The notes under the pieces were generated by a model, which saw only the letters and a program-made list of their open reading frames with translations, did not search any database and was not told where the DNA came from. DNA of 44,896 nucleotides, from the NCBI GenBank assembly GCA_041179245.1, contig JBEGTT010000022.1, forward strand, positions 1-44,896. Reading direction: 5' to 3'. This document shows, one piece after another, positions 1 to 8,350 of the stretch; positions within the stretch are counted from its first letter, which is position 1; each line of letters opens with the position of its first letter. The stretch comes from JBEGTT01 sp041179245. GTDB lineage: Bacteria; Pseudomonadota; Gammaproteobacteria; Burkholderiales; Rhodocyclaceae. The position numbers and the translations under genes are program-made.

Positions 1-1
1 T

Positions 2-3000
2 CAATCGGAGGAAAGGCGCCAATTTGCCGACTTTACCGTACCCCACGTCACCGTGCATGGTGCTGTTTTCATTCGCAAGGGTACCCAAGATATTCGTGGC
101 GAAAACGACCTGCAGAAAAAAACCATCATCGTCGTCAAGGCCGATATTGCGCATGAGTACGCCATCAGCAAAGGATGGGGATCTCACCTAATCCTCGTTC
201 CAACGGCAGCCGATGGTCTTCGCCTGCTCGCTTCAGGACAGCACGATGCGATGTTCGTCAGCAAGCTGGTCGGCATGCAAACGGTAGAGCAGCTCAAACT
301 AAGCGATATCGTTGCGCTCCCAATAACGGCCGGGGCAACGCAAAAATTTTCGTTTGCGGTTCGAAAAGGAGACGCCGACCTACTGGCCCTACTCAATGAG
401 GGCTTGGCCCTGAGCAAATCCAGTGGAGCCTACGATACGCTTTACCAGAAGTGGTTCAGCATCTATGAAGACAAAGAACCGGCATTGCTCGATGTACTCA
501 AATACCTAGTGCCCCTGCTCGCTATTTTTGTCGGCTACGTGATGGTTAGCTATTACCGGCAGCGCAACGCAATGCGGCAATTGGCCGAGTCGCACCACAT
601 GCTCCAGACCATCATCGAAACCATTCCGATGCGGGTATTCTGGAAAGACAGGGAATCTCGCTTTCTTGGCTGCAACACGCTTTTCGCTAATGATGCTGGC
701 AAAAATACGCCCACAGAGGTGATCGGCAGAAGCGATACCGAAATGCCCTGGTCACGTGAAGCACAGCGTTATCAAGCAGACGACCAAATGGTTATCACGT
801 CGGGTACTGCCAAGCTCGCCTACGAAGAACCACAAACTACAGACGGGAAATCCAGATGGGTGCGCACGTCTAAGGCCCCTATTCTGAACCTGAGTCGGCA
901 GGCCATTGGCGTACTCGGGGTGTACGACGACATCACCAACATCAAGGCTACAGAGCAAGCCCTACACGACAACCAAGCCCAACTGAAGTCGCTGTTCGAT
1001 AACATGACCAATGGTTTTGCCTTGCACGAAGTGATCCGGGATGAGGCTGGTGTTGTCATTGATTACCGCTTCCTCTCGGTCAACGCAGCCTTTGAAAAAT
1101 CCACCGGATTGTTGGGGGAAAAGGTCATTGGCAAAACCATTAAAGAGATTTTTCCCGACGTTGAGTCCTATTGGATCGAAAACTATGCCTATGTTGCCGA
1201 CAAGGGTGAGTCACGCTACCTAGAGAATTATTCTGCCGGAATTGGCCGCTGGTTTTCCTCCTATGCCTACCGCCCAGCCCCCAATCAATTTGCCGTAATG
1301 GTGGAAGACATCACAGAGCGCAAGCGTGCTGCCGACGCATTGGCCGATAGCGAAAAATGCCTGGCAGATATTCTGGAAAATGTCAGCGCCTATATTTATC
1401 TCAAGGATAACCAAGGCCACTACCTCTTTGCCAATAAACTCGTCCGCGAACTGTGGGGAGTGCCGATGGAAGAAATCATTGGCTGTGGGGATGAAAAATT
1501 CTTCGATGCTGAAACTGCTGCCAATATTCGCAAAAATGACCAGCGAGTGCTGGTCGCTGGGGAAACCTTACGCACCGAAGAAACCAACACGGTCACGCAA
1601 ACCGGGGAAACGGCAACCTACTGGAGCGTCAAGCTCCCGCTTCGCCGTGATAACGGTGAGATTTATGCCTTGTGTGGAATTTCCACCGACGTTACCGAAG
1701 TCAAACGTGCCCAAGAAGAAATGCTGCTAGCTTCCATGGTGTACGAAAACAGTAGCGAGTCGATGATGGTTACGGATGCGGATGGGGGCATCATCACCAT
1801 CAACCCCGCTTTCACCAAAACAACGGGCTACACCCTTGCCGAAGTTCAAGGAAAAAATCCTCGAATCCTCAACTCTGGCCATCATGACAAGCTGTTTTTC
1901 CAAGGCATGTGGAATGCCATCAATACTGTCGGTAGCTGGAGTGGTGAGGTCTGGGATAAACGCAAGAATGGTCAGATTTACCCTAAATCGCTGACCATTA
2001 ACACCACCTTCAATGCCGACGGTACGCCTTACCGCCGAGTTGCCCTGTTCTCTGACATCACGGAAAAGAAAAAATCCGAGAAGCTGATTTGGCAACAGGC
2101 CAATTTTGACAACCTGACCGGGCTTCCAAATCGGCGCATGTTCCATGACCGGCTAGAGCAGGAAATCAAGAAGGCAAACCGCAGTGGTCAATACCTTGCC
2201 TTACTGTTCATTGATCTTGACCGCTTTAAGGAAATCAACGACAACCTGGGCCATGACAAGGGCGACCTACTCCTGATTGAGGCCGCCAAACGGCTACAGT
2301 TTTGTGTCCGTGAATCCGATACTGTCGCCCGCCTTGGTGGTGATGAATTCACCATTATCCTCAGCGACCTAGAGGGCAATCTCGGCATTGGCCGTATCAT
2401 TCACGCCATTCTTAAAGCTATGTCGTCCCCTTTTTCCCTCAGTGGAGAGGCGGCGTATGTTTCAGCGAGTATTGGTGTGGCTCTGTATCCTGAAGATGCT
2501 AGCGACGTAGAGTCGCTGCTCAAAAATGCTGACCAAGCGATGTATGCAGCCAAGCACCAAGGGCGCAACCGCTATAGCTACTTTACCCAATCCATGGATG
2601 AAATCGCTAAAGCCCGATCGCGGTTAAGCCATGATTTACGCTCAGCGTTAATCGAAAACCAGTTCTGGATTGCCTATCAACCCATCGTAGAGCTGGCCAC
2701 AGGCAAAATCCACAAGGCAGAAGCCCTCCTCCGTTGGCAACACCCTACACGTGGCACGGTTAGCCCGGCAGAATTTATTCCCATCGCAGAAGAAACCGGT
2801 CTCATCATTGACATTGGCAACTGGGTTTTTCAGCAGGCTGCTAACCAGGTAGCCATCTGGCGCGAACGCTATGACGCCAACTTCCAGATTAGCGTTAACA
2901 AATCGCCTGTTCAGTTCCTCAATGACGGCATCAACACCAAGGGGTGGCTGGAACACATGCAAGACATGGATCTGCCGCAGCAAAGCATTGTGATTGAAAT

Positions 3001-3385
3001 CACGGAAGGTCTACTGCTGCACGCAGAACCCATCGTCGACGACAAACTCGTCAAATTCCGCCAAGTCGGAATGCAAGTGGCTATTGATGACTTTGGTACT
3101 GGCTATTCATCCCTCGCCTATCTCAAGAAATTTGATATCGACTACCTGAAAATCGATAAAAGCTTTATCGATAATCTCACTCAAGGCTCGGATGACCTTG
3201 TGCTCTGCGAAGCCATTATCGTTATGGCTCACAAGCTTGGTCTGAAGGTGATTGCCGAAGGTGTCGAAACGCGCGAGCAGAGCGAGTTACTGGTTGCTGC
3301 TGGCTGCGACTATGGGCAAGGCTACCTGTTCTCCCGCCCCATCGCAGCCGAATCGTTTGAAAGTGGCTTCTTAACCAAGGCCTAA
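2..3385 (+). CDS. SBP_bac_3 / multi-PAS / GGDEF-EAL c-di-GMP signalling protein (5' end outside window)
   Basis: The reading frame is open to the left edge. The residues before the first possible start (GTG at 53) read SEERRQFADFTVPHVTVHGA, typical of a family 3 solute-binding domain, so the gene begins upstream and is partial here. Order: C-terminal part of the periplasmic binding domain (to about base 455), one membrane helix (about 485-555), four PAS domains (about 590-955, 960-1330, 1345-1710, 1730-2080), then GGDEF and EAL. The diguanylate cyclase motif GGDEF is intact at 2336-2350, with an inhibitory-site RxxD (RESD, 2309-2320) exactly five residues before it. The phosphodiesterase motif EALLRW begins at 2720, and DDFGTGYSS and the EGVET loop are also present. 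Both catalytic domains therefore look competent. Such proteins sit in the inner membrane and convert binding of a periplasmic ligand (amino-acid-like by family) into c-di-GMP changes. Which activity dominates cannot be read from sequence. Confidence 0.93.
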   Translation, partial: QSEERRQFADFTVPHVTVHGAVFIRKGTQDIRGENDLQKKTIIVVKADIAHEYAISKGWGSHLILVPTAADGLRLLASGQHDAMFVSKLVGMQTVEQLKLSDIVALPITAGATQKFSFAVRKGDADLLALLNEGLALSKSSGAYDTLYQKWFSIYEDKEPALLDVLKYLVPLLAIFVGYVMVSYYRQRNAMRQLAESHHMLQTIIETIPMRVFWKDRESRFLGCNTLFANDAGKNTPTEVIGRSDTEMPWSREAQRYQADDQMVITSGTAKLAYEEPQTTDGKSRWVRTSKAPILNLSRQAIGVLGVYDDITNIKATEQALHDNQAQLKSLFDNMTNGFALHEVIRDEAGVVIDYRFLSVNAAFEKSTGLLGEKVIGKTIKEIFPDVESYWIENYAYVADKGESRYLENYSAGIGRWFSSYAYRPAPNQFAVMVEDITERKRAADALADSEKCLADILENVSAYIYLKDNQGHYLFANKLVRELWGVPMEEIIGCGDEKFFDAETAANIRKNDQRVLVAGETLRTEETNTVTQTGETATYWSVKLPLRRDNGEIYALCGISTDVTEVKRAQEEMLLASMVYENSSESMMVTDADGGIITINPAFTKTTGYTLAEVQGKNPRILNSGHHDKLFFQGMWNAINTVGSWSGEVWDKRKNGQIYPKSLTINTTFNADGTPYRRVALFSDITEKKKSEKLIWQQANFDNLTGLPNRRMFHDRLEQEIKKANRSGQYLALLFIDLDRFKEINDNLGHDKGDLLLIEAAKRLQFCVRESDTVARLGGDEFTIILSDLEGNLGIGRIIHAILKAMSSPFSLSGEAAYVSASIGVALYPEDASDVESLLKNADQAMYAAKHQGRNRYSYFTQSMDEIAKARSRLSHDLRSALIENQFWIAYQPIVELATGKIHKAEALLRWQHPTRGTVSPAEFIPIAEETGLIIDIGNWVFQQAANQVAIWRERYDANFQISVNKSPVQFLNDGINTKGWLEHMQDMDLPQQSIVIEITEGLLLHAEPIVDDKLVKFRQVGMQVAIDDFGTGYSSLAYLKKFDIDYLKIDKSFIDNLTQGSDDLVLCEAIIVMAHKLGLKVIAEGVETREQSELLVAAGCDYGQGYLFSRPIAAESFESGFLTKA

Positions 3386-3424
3386 AAATACCTACTTCTT
3401 CACGCCTAGTAGGGCGACAACACC

Positions 3425-3450
3425 TGATCGGTAGGGGACTATACCGATCA
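3425..3450. repeat. Perfect 9-bp inverted repeat, possible 3' hairpin or operator
   Basis: TGATCGGTA at 3425-3433 is exactly complementary to TACCGATCA at 3442-3450, with an 8-base loop. It lies 40 bases after the GGDEF-EAL stop codon. Without a following T-tract it is not a standard intrinsic terminator. It could be an RNA-end stabilising hairpin or a dimeric protein site. Confidence 0.5.
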
Positions 3451-3755
3451 CGCGCTAAACTTTAATGATGTGGTTGATGTGGTAATGGCTGACTAATAAT
3501 GAATTTGTTGCAGATGAAAAGCCGTCGCTATTTTAGGTGCGGAAGGTTTTGTGCCGGCATCTGGCAGCGGTTTGGGCAAGTGCCGTCAGGTGTTCTACGC
3601 TAGAATCGAGGGATTGACGGTCTGGGTTGCCTTTGCATCCTACGATGGAAGTTCGGTAGGAAAATCTAAAATCAGTGAGACGAAAATTCGGTATGTGTCT
3701 AATTTTGAATCTGCCCCCCTTTGTTTTTTGGACCCCAAAATCTAAGAACAAATGG

Positions 3756-3778
3756 GATCCTACAAGCGTTGTAGGATC
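3756..3778 (+). promoter_or_regulatory. 10-bp perfect hairpin just upstream of the SpoIIE-gene ribosome binding site
   Basis: GATCCTACAA (3756-3765) pairs perfectly with TTGTAGGATC (3769-3778) around a GCG loop. It ends directly against the AGAGG ribosome binding site (3779-3783) of the GTG start at 3791. In RNA this is a strong stem in the 5' leader. In DNA it is an operator-like palindrome. It could control translation of the phosphatase gene or bind a repressor, and sequence alone cannot decide between these. Confidence 0.5.
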
Positions 3779-3790
3779 AGAGGTAAATTG

Positions 3791-5029
3791 GTGAATTTAC
3801 AGAAGCCCCAAGAGACAGGTAAGGCCTTTGCCATTACGCTCATGGAGCATCTGGTCGTCGCTACCTTTGTCCTTGACCCTAAAGGCAAGGTACTGATCTG
3901 GAACAAAGCCTGCGAACGTATGACAGGCATAAGGGCTGATGAAGTTATTGGCACCCATGATCATTGGCGCGCATTCTATGATGAGTCTAGGCCATGCCTC
4001 GCTGATCTGCTGCTAAAAGACGATTGGCAGACTATCGACAAGCTGTATTCCACGTTTGATGATCCCAGCACACCCGTTTTTGGGGTTCATGCCGAGAATT
4101 GGTGTGTTATGCCTCGCAGGGGGGAGCGGCTCTATTTGGCAGTTAATGCGGGACCGGTATTTGATGATGCCGGGCAACTGATTGCCGTTGTTGAAACCCT
4201 AAACGATATCACTGAGAAAAAGCAGGCAGAAACCAAGGTTCTTGAACAGGCTACGATTTTGCAGGTTCACTATGAGGCACAAGAACGCGAAGCGGAGATG
4301 GCTCGGAATATCCTTGAGCATCAGATTCGTCGAGACCTGATGGAACAGTCAGGGGTTAAGTTTTCAGTTATCCCGGCAACCAATTTTTCAGGCGATATGG
4401 TATTGGCCGCGCGTTCCCCGAATGGGCTACTTTATGCGTTTCTGGCTGATGCTACGGGTCACGGTTTGGCTGCAGCAGTGAGCGTATTACCCATCGTCCA
4501 TGAGTTTTATCGCTTAGTTGAACTGAATACTCCTCTGGCGAATTTAGTTGATTCAATAAATTTCGTACTGGTTAATTCACTGCCGATGGGACGCTTTGTG
4601 GCGGGTGCTTTGTTAAGCCTTGATCAGCAGGCCGGTTACGGTGAAGCATGGGTTGGTGGAACGCCAGATGTCCTCATGCTTGATGACCAAGGTCAGTTGC
4701 TTCAGCGCTTACCTTCACGATGTTTGCCCCTAGGCGTTGTTTCAGGGGGAGATGTGAATACTGAGATACAGCGTTTTGAGTGGACCAACAAAGCGTATCT
4801 GCTGACTTATTCGGATGGGGTTACGGAAGCTAGTAACACCTCAGGAGAGTCATTTGATGAGAATCGCTTGCTTGCTGCGCTCTCCCACAACGATAGTTCA
4901 ACAGCGATAGAGTCCGTCCGCACAGCGTTAGTTAGTCATCTCGCCGGCGCTGCCGCTCATGATGATATGTCCCTACTAGTGATCGATTGTTATTCAAAAA
5001 ATGATGTTTCTTGGATAAAAAATGAATAA
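3791..5029 (+). CDS. PAS domain-containing SpoIIE-family (PP2C-type) serine phosphatase
   Basis: A 412-residue protein with an N-terminal PAS domain (about 17-142), a coiled-coil linker (about 145-185) and a C-terminal SpoIIE/PP2C phosphatase domain. Metal-binding aspartates are visible in FSGD (D202), ADATGHG (D220), SDGVTEA and the terminal HDDMS motif, so it should be active. Relatives dephosphorylate anti-sigma-factor antagonists or related regulators. No such partner gene is in the window. The frame is open to an ATG at 3752, but those first codons run through a perfect hairpin. The GTG at 3791 has AGAGG seven bases upstream and is preferred. No membrane helix, so it is cytoplasmic. Its last eight bases overlap the chemotaxis receptor gene, suggesting coupled translation and a shared pathway. 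Confidence 0.85.
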   Translation: MNLQKPQETGKAFAITLMEHLVVATFVLDPKGKVLIWNKACERMTGIRADEVIGTHDHWRAFYDESRPCLADLLLKDDWQTIDKLYSTFDDPSTPVFGVHAENWCVMPRRGERLYLAVNAGPVFDDAGQLIAVVETLNDITEKKQAETKVLEQATILQVHYEAQEREAEMARNILEHQIRRDLMEQSGVKFSVIPATNFSGDMVLAARSPNGLLYAFLADATGHGLAAAVSVLPIVHEFYRLVELNTPLANLVDSINFVLVNSLPMGRFVAGALLSLDQQAGYGEAWVGGTPDVLMLDDQGQLLQRLPSRCLPLGVVSGGDVNTEIQRFEWTNKAYLLTYSDGVTEASNTSGESFDENRLLAALSHNDSSTAIESVRTALVSHLAGAAAHDDMSLLVIDCYSKNDVSWIKNE

Positions 5030-7061
5030 ATTCAATGAGCTGCCAATCAGCAAGCAAATCATCCTAGCCACGGTATTCTGCCTAACAGTGGTATTTAGTG
5101 GGGTTACAGCCGTTGTCACGCAACTAAGTACCCAGCATTCCATTGAGAATACTGAGCAAAACCTAACGCAGCAGGTCAATACCATAAAAAGCATGCTTAA
5201 TGCTTATTATGTGAACGTCAGATCCCGCGGCCAAAGGCAATCAGATGCGCTTTTTAATTTTTTGCCAGGGGAGATTGTTTTTAGTGAAAGTAGTGTGAAA
5301 TCGAATGATGTGGAATTGCCAGAAATCAAAGCTGGCGGTGTTGTGCTCAACAATAATCATGAGTTTCTGCAGCGTTTTAAAACGCTTTCCTCAACGGAAG
5401 CAGCCGTGCTTGTCTTCAGTCAAGGCAATTTGTATCGGGCAGCAACGCTTCTTTCGAAAGATGGAAAATTCCAAGATGGCACGATTATCCCCAGTACAGA
5501 TCCGGTGTCAGAGTCACTCGCCAAAGGAGAGGACTATAAAGGCCTTACTTTTCGTAATGGAAAATACTATTTCAGTGATGTAAGAGCCATTAAAAATCAC
5601 AGTGGTAAAGTGCTTGGTGGTTTGTCAGTTCGTGTATCACTGGACAGCGAACTACAAGAAATTCGTACTTCTCTTGGCAGTATCGTTTCTGGAACTTCTG
5701 GTTATGTCTATGTCTTACGCCCAACTGGGGATAAAAACTCAGTAGCTGACTTCGTGGTTCATCCAACATATCAGGGCAAAAATGTGGCGGAAAGCGGTAA
5801 CCCCAATTTGGTTCCGGTAATTACGACCATTGTTGAGAAAAAAATGGGGCTGCACTATTACGATTTCCCGAACAAAAATGGACATACACAGCAAAAAATT
5901 GTGGCCCTGACCCAGATAGAGGGCTGGAATTGGGTTGTGGGCATTGGCAGTTGGGTGGATGAGTACCTTGAGGCAACCTACCAACTCAGAAACACCTTGC
6001 TATTGGTTGGCGCTATCTCTGCGGTATTAACAAGCCTGATAATCTACTTCGTCGTGAACTCAAGATTGGCGCCAATTCAGCAGGTGGTCGAGGTTATTGA
6101 CCGTTTTGGTCATGGAGATTTCAGCCAAGTACAAGCGATCCAAGGTAAAGAAAATAGCGAGAATGAAATCACCCATTTGATGGCGGTGCTTAAACAAACG
6201 GCGTCAAATATTCGTGGGTTGCTTGTCGATATTAGAGAGAGTTCTGTTCGTGTTGGAGAAGCCGCAGGACAAGTCGAAGAGTCTGTACGAGAAATGATGT
6301 CCAGTTCGGAAACAGAAGCTCAGGCCGCATCAAATATGGCCTCAACCATAGAAGAAATATCGGTGAGCATTAGTAATGTTGCTGAAAGTTCTGAAGAAAT
6401 AGCCAAAATTTCCCAAACCTCTCGCCAAACAACCAGCAAAGCAACGGAGGTTATGGGATCAACCGTTTCAAGCATGGAAAAAATTGCGTCTGATATTCAA
6501 GAGTCAGCCGATTTGGTCAGAGGGCTTGGCGATAGATCTCAAGAGATTTCAAGGATAGTTAACGTCATTCGAGAAATTGCAGATCAGACAAATTTGCTGG
6601 CGCTCAATGCGGCTATTGAAGCAGCGCGAGCGGGTGAAACAGGTAGAGGTTTTGCGGTAGTAGCTGATGAAGTTAGAAAACTAGCGGAAAGAACGGCGCT
6701 ATCAACCCATGAAATTTCATCGACAATTGACGCCATTGTTTCTGATACACAAAACGCAGCGCAGCATATGGAAAATGTCAGGGGGCAAATGTCTCAGGGC
6801 GTATCGCTGGCAATGCTAGCGAATAACTCGATTCAAGAACTGAACAATCAAGCCGCAGAATCGCTAAAAGATGTCATCGAAATAGCGGATGCGACGCGAG
6901 AGCAAAGTTCGGCAGTGCAAGCAGTAGCGACTACCGTTGAGCAGGTCGCTTCTCTTTCTGAAGAAAACTCAACAAATGCAACCCAAAATCTTGCACAAGC
7001 GATTGAATTAAAGCGAATAGCCGAGAAAATGGAGCGCGGTCTGGATGTGTTTAGGCTTTGA
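5022..7061 (+). CDS. Methyl-accepting chemotaxis protein with Cache-type sensor
   Basis: A 679-residue receptor with classical topology: membrane helix 1 (about 11-33), a large periplasmic region of Cache type (about 35-320), membrane helix 2 (about 323-346), HAMP (about 347-400) and a long helical signalling domain to the end. The highly conserved hairpin tip, including EIADQTNLLALNAAIEAARA followed by GFAVVADEVRKLAERT, lies near residues 518-557 and contacts CheA and CheW. No NWETF-like pentapeptide is present at the C-terminus, so CheR/CheB would be recruited otherwise. The start overlaps the SpoIIE gene by 8 bases and has only a weak ribosome binding site, consistent with coupling. The ligand is unknown. 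No other che genes are in the window. Confidence 0.93.
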   Translation: MNKFNELPISKQIILATVFCLTVVFSGVTAVVTQLSTQHSIENTEQNLTQQVNTIKSMLNAYYVNVRSRGQRQSDALFNFLPGEIVFSESSVKSNDVELPEIKAGGVVLNNNHEFLQRFKTLSSTEAAVLVFSQGNLYRAATLLSKDGKFQDGTIIPSTDPVSESLAKGEDYKGLTFRNGKYYFSDVRAIKNHSGKVLGGLSVRVSLDSELQEIRTSLGSIVSGTSGYVYVLRPTGDKNSVADFVVHPTYQGKNVAESGNPNLVPVITTIVEKKMGLHYYDFPNKNGHTQQKIVALTQIEGWNWVVGIGSWVDEYLEATYQLRNTLLLVGAISAVLTSLIIYFVVNSRLAPIQQVVEVIDRFGHGDFSQVQAIQGKENSENEITHLMAVLKQTASNIRGLLVDIRESSVRVGEAAGQVEESVREMMSSSETEAQAASNMASTIEEISVSISNVAESSEEIAKISQTSRQTTSKATEVMGSTVSSMEKIASDIQESADLVRGLGDRSQEISRIVNVIREIADQTNLLALNAAIEAARAGETGRGFAVVADEVRKLAERTALSTHEISSTIDAIVSDTQNAAQHMENVRGQMSQGVSLAMLANNSIQELNNQAAESLKDVIEIADATREQSSAVQAVATTVEQVASLSEENSTNATQNLAQAIELKRIAEKMERGLDVFRL

Positions 7062-7066
7062 TCGGA

Positions 7067-7435
7067 TTAGATGATTACAAACTCAATGCTTCCGCCCTGT
7101 TCGATAAGCGCTTTAACCGGGCACTTTTCGACGGAAGCAATGATGGCACTACGCTGTTCTACGCTAATGTGTTCGGGAAATGCCATGTTAATGGTGATTT
7201 TGCCAATAGCGCCTAGTTTGGCTTTGTCGCCAATCGCCTTTAATTCAATTTCAATGCCGTCTTCGTTCACGCCGAGGTCGTGACAAGCTTTTTTGGCAAA
7301 TACGGCAGCGCAGCCGGCAATACAGGCGTAAACAGACTCCAAGGGATTTGGTAAAGAGCCGTCAGTGGCGTATTGGATGATGTGATTTTTGGTAGCAACT
7401 TCGATCAATGGACCAGACTTTACAGATACTTTCAC
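7067..7435 (-). CDS. OsmC/Ohr-family protein
   Basis: A small OsmC-fold protein (122 residues from the chosen start). The two cysteine-containing motifs of the family are visible: the central helix CIAGCAAVFAKKAC and the later CPVKAL. Members reduce organic hydroperoxides with paired cysteines, but many annotated members have unproven roles, so peroxidase activity here is inference. The frame is open up to an ATG at 7528. The GTG at 7435 is preferred because a GGGAG ribosome binding site lies just before it and the sequence VKVSVKSGPL is where family members normally begin. It converges on the chemotaxis receptor gene with a five-base gap and no room for a separate terminator. Confidence 0.75.
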   Translation of the reverse strand: MKVSVKSGPLIEVATKNHIIQYATDGSLPNPLESVYACIAGCAAVFAKKACHDLGVNEDGIEIELKAIGDKAKLGAIGKITINMAFPEHISVEQRSAIIASVEKCPVKALIEQGGSIEFVII

Positions 7436-7589
7436 GCGGTGCTCCCAGAGATAATCGTTCAGTGTCAGAATTGTAATATAAGGCCATCCTAATTTACCGG
7501 TTAGTCTGCATGGAAATTGATTGGACAAGTTCCGTTGACTGCCCTAGGCTCAAGCTGACAAAAATTCCTAAAATTTTCTTTCTGCGGAA

Positions 7590-8258
7590 ATGAGAAACGA
7601 AATGCCAAAAATCCCCTTATCTAGCAGCACACAGCAAGAGGAAGTAGACGCTGAAAAAATTGTTTTTGAAGGTTTGACCCGTTATGAAAGGCAAGTGCCG
7701 GTAACACAGGTTTCTTATTACATCTGCGGGGAAATAGATGAGCCTCAGTGCTATACAGAGCTTTTCCATACCTTACGGTCAGCCAGTTCCACCGATTTGA
7801 TCTACCTCCATCTAAATTCACCGGGTGGTAATTTTGATACCGGGTTGCAGATCATTAACAACATGAAAGCCTCTCAGGCTAGGGTCGTCACCATCTTAGA
7901 GGCGAGAGCTTATTCAATGGCAGCGCTGATTTTTTTATGTGGTGACGAATTGGTTGTCCATGACAACTGTCAGTTGATGTTCCACACCTACTCAGGCAAT
8001 TTTGCGGGTAAAGGAAATGAGCATCAGGCAGAAGTTAAAGCACTAAGCCATTGGTTTGAAAAAGTGATGACGCGTATCTGTGTGCCATTTCTTGCCGTTG
8101 CTGACATCGAAAAAATCCTCGAAGGCGGTGATGTATGGATGGAGTCTGATGAAATCCGTCGTCGCTTGAGCCGTATGCAACAAGCCCTTAAACCCGTTGT
8201 GGCACCCAAAAAAAAGGCATCTCCTAAGTCCAAATTAGAAGTGCCCGCAGGTGACTAA
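7590..8258 (+). CDS. ClpP-like serine protease, solitary
   Basis: A 222-residue protein with a ClpP/crotonase-type core. The oxyanion-loop motif is LNSPGG (76-80). The nucleophile is probably S109 in RAYSMAAL, the histidine H132 in MFHTYSG and the acid D181 in GGDVWMES. The spacing S-H 23 and H-D 49 is close to that of E. coli ClpP (25 and 49, from memory), so the triad appears conserved. It differs from housekeeping ClpP in overall sequence and carries a lysine-rich tail (about 202-216). No Clp ATPase or other protease gene is adjacent. Similar divergent ClpP proteins occur in phage head-maturation systems, but no phage genes are nearby. The start is uncertain: ATG at 7590 or the second ATG at 7602. 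Substrate unknown. Confidence 0.75.
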   Translation: MRNEMPKIPLSSSTQQEEVDAEKIVFEGLTRYERQVPVTQVSYYICGEIDEPQCYTELFHTLRSASSTDLIYLHLNSPGGNFDTGLQIINNMKASQARVVTILEARAYSMAALIFLCGDELVVHDNCQLMFHTYSGNFAGKGNEHQAEVKALSHWFEKVMTRICVPFLAVADIEKILEGGDVWMESDEIRRRLSRMQQALKPVVAPKKKASPKSKLEVPAGD

Positions 8259-8350
8259 GGCTGCATTCGTTTGGTATCTGGGATAACGTTAATGCTGCCT
8301 TAAGGTTTGGCGGGTATTTTCCAGCTCCTACTTTCTGATCGAATTTACCT

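Larger units (their letters stand above)
3386..3790. other. Non-coding region with several perfect inverted repeats
   Basis: About 400 bases without a convincing gene. Right after the stop codon lie two hairpins: CCTACT/AGTAGG (3391-3413, loop 11) and a perfect 9-bp repeat TGATCGGTA/TACCGATCA (3425-3450, loop 8). Neither has a T-run, so they may stabilise the upstream transcript end rather than terminate it as a classical intrinsic terminator. A small TTTTGG/CCAAAA repeat lies at 3726-3740, after a C6/T6-rich patch near 3713-3729. Short reading frames of 64 to 72 codons exist on both strands, but they match nothing I recognise and overlap each other. No convincing promoter was found. The nearest candidate is TTGACG near 3614, with a poor -10. 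Confidence 0.6.

Noticed and set aside
3533..3751. Small open frames on both strands (also 3551-3745) in the gap after the GGDEF-EAL gene
   Set aside because: They overlap each other, lack a good ribosome binding site and match no family I recognise.
8259..8299. Inverted repeat GGCTGCATT/AATGCTGCC after the ClpP-like gene as a terminator
   Set aside because: It has one central mismatch, a 23-base loop and no T-run, so it is too weak to call.
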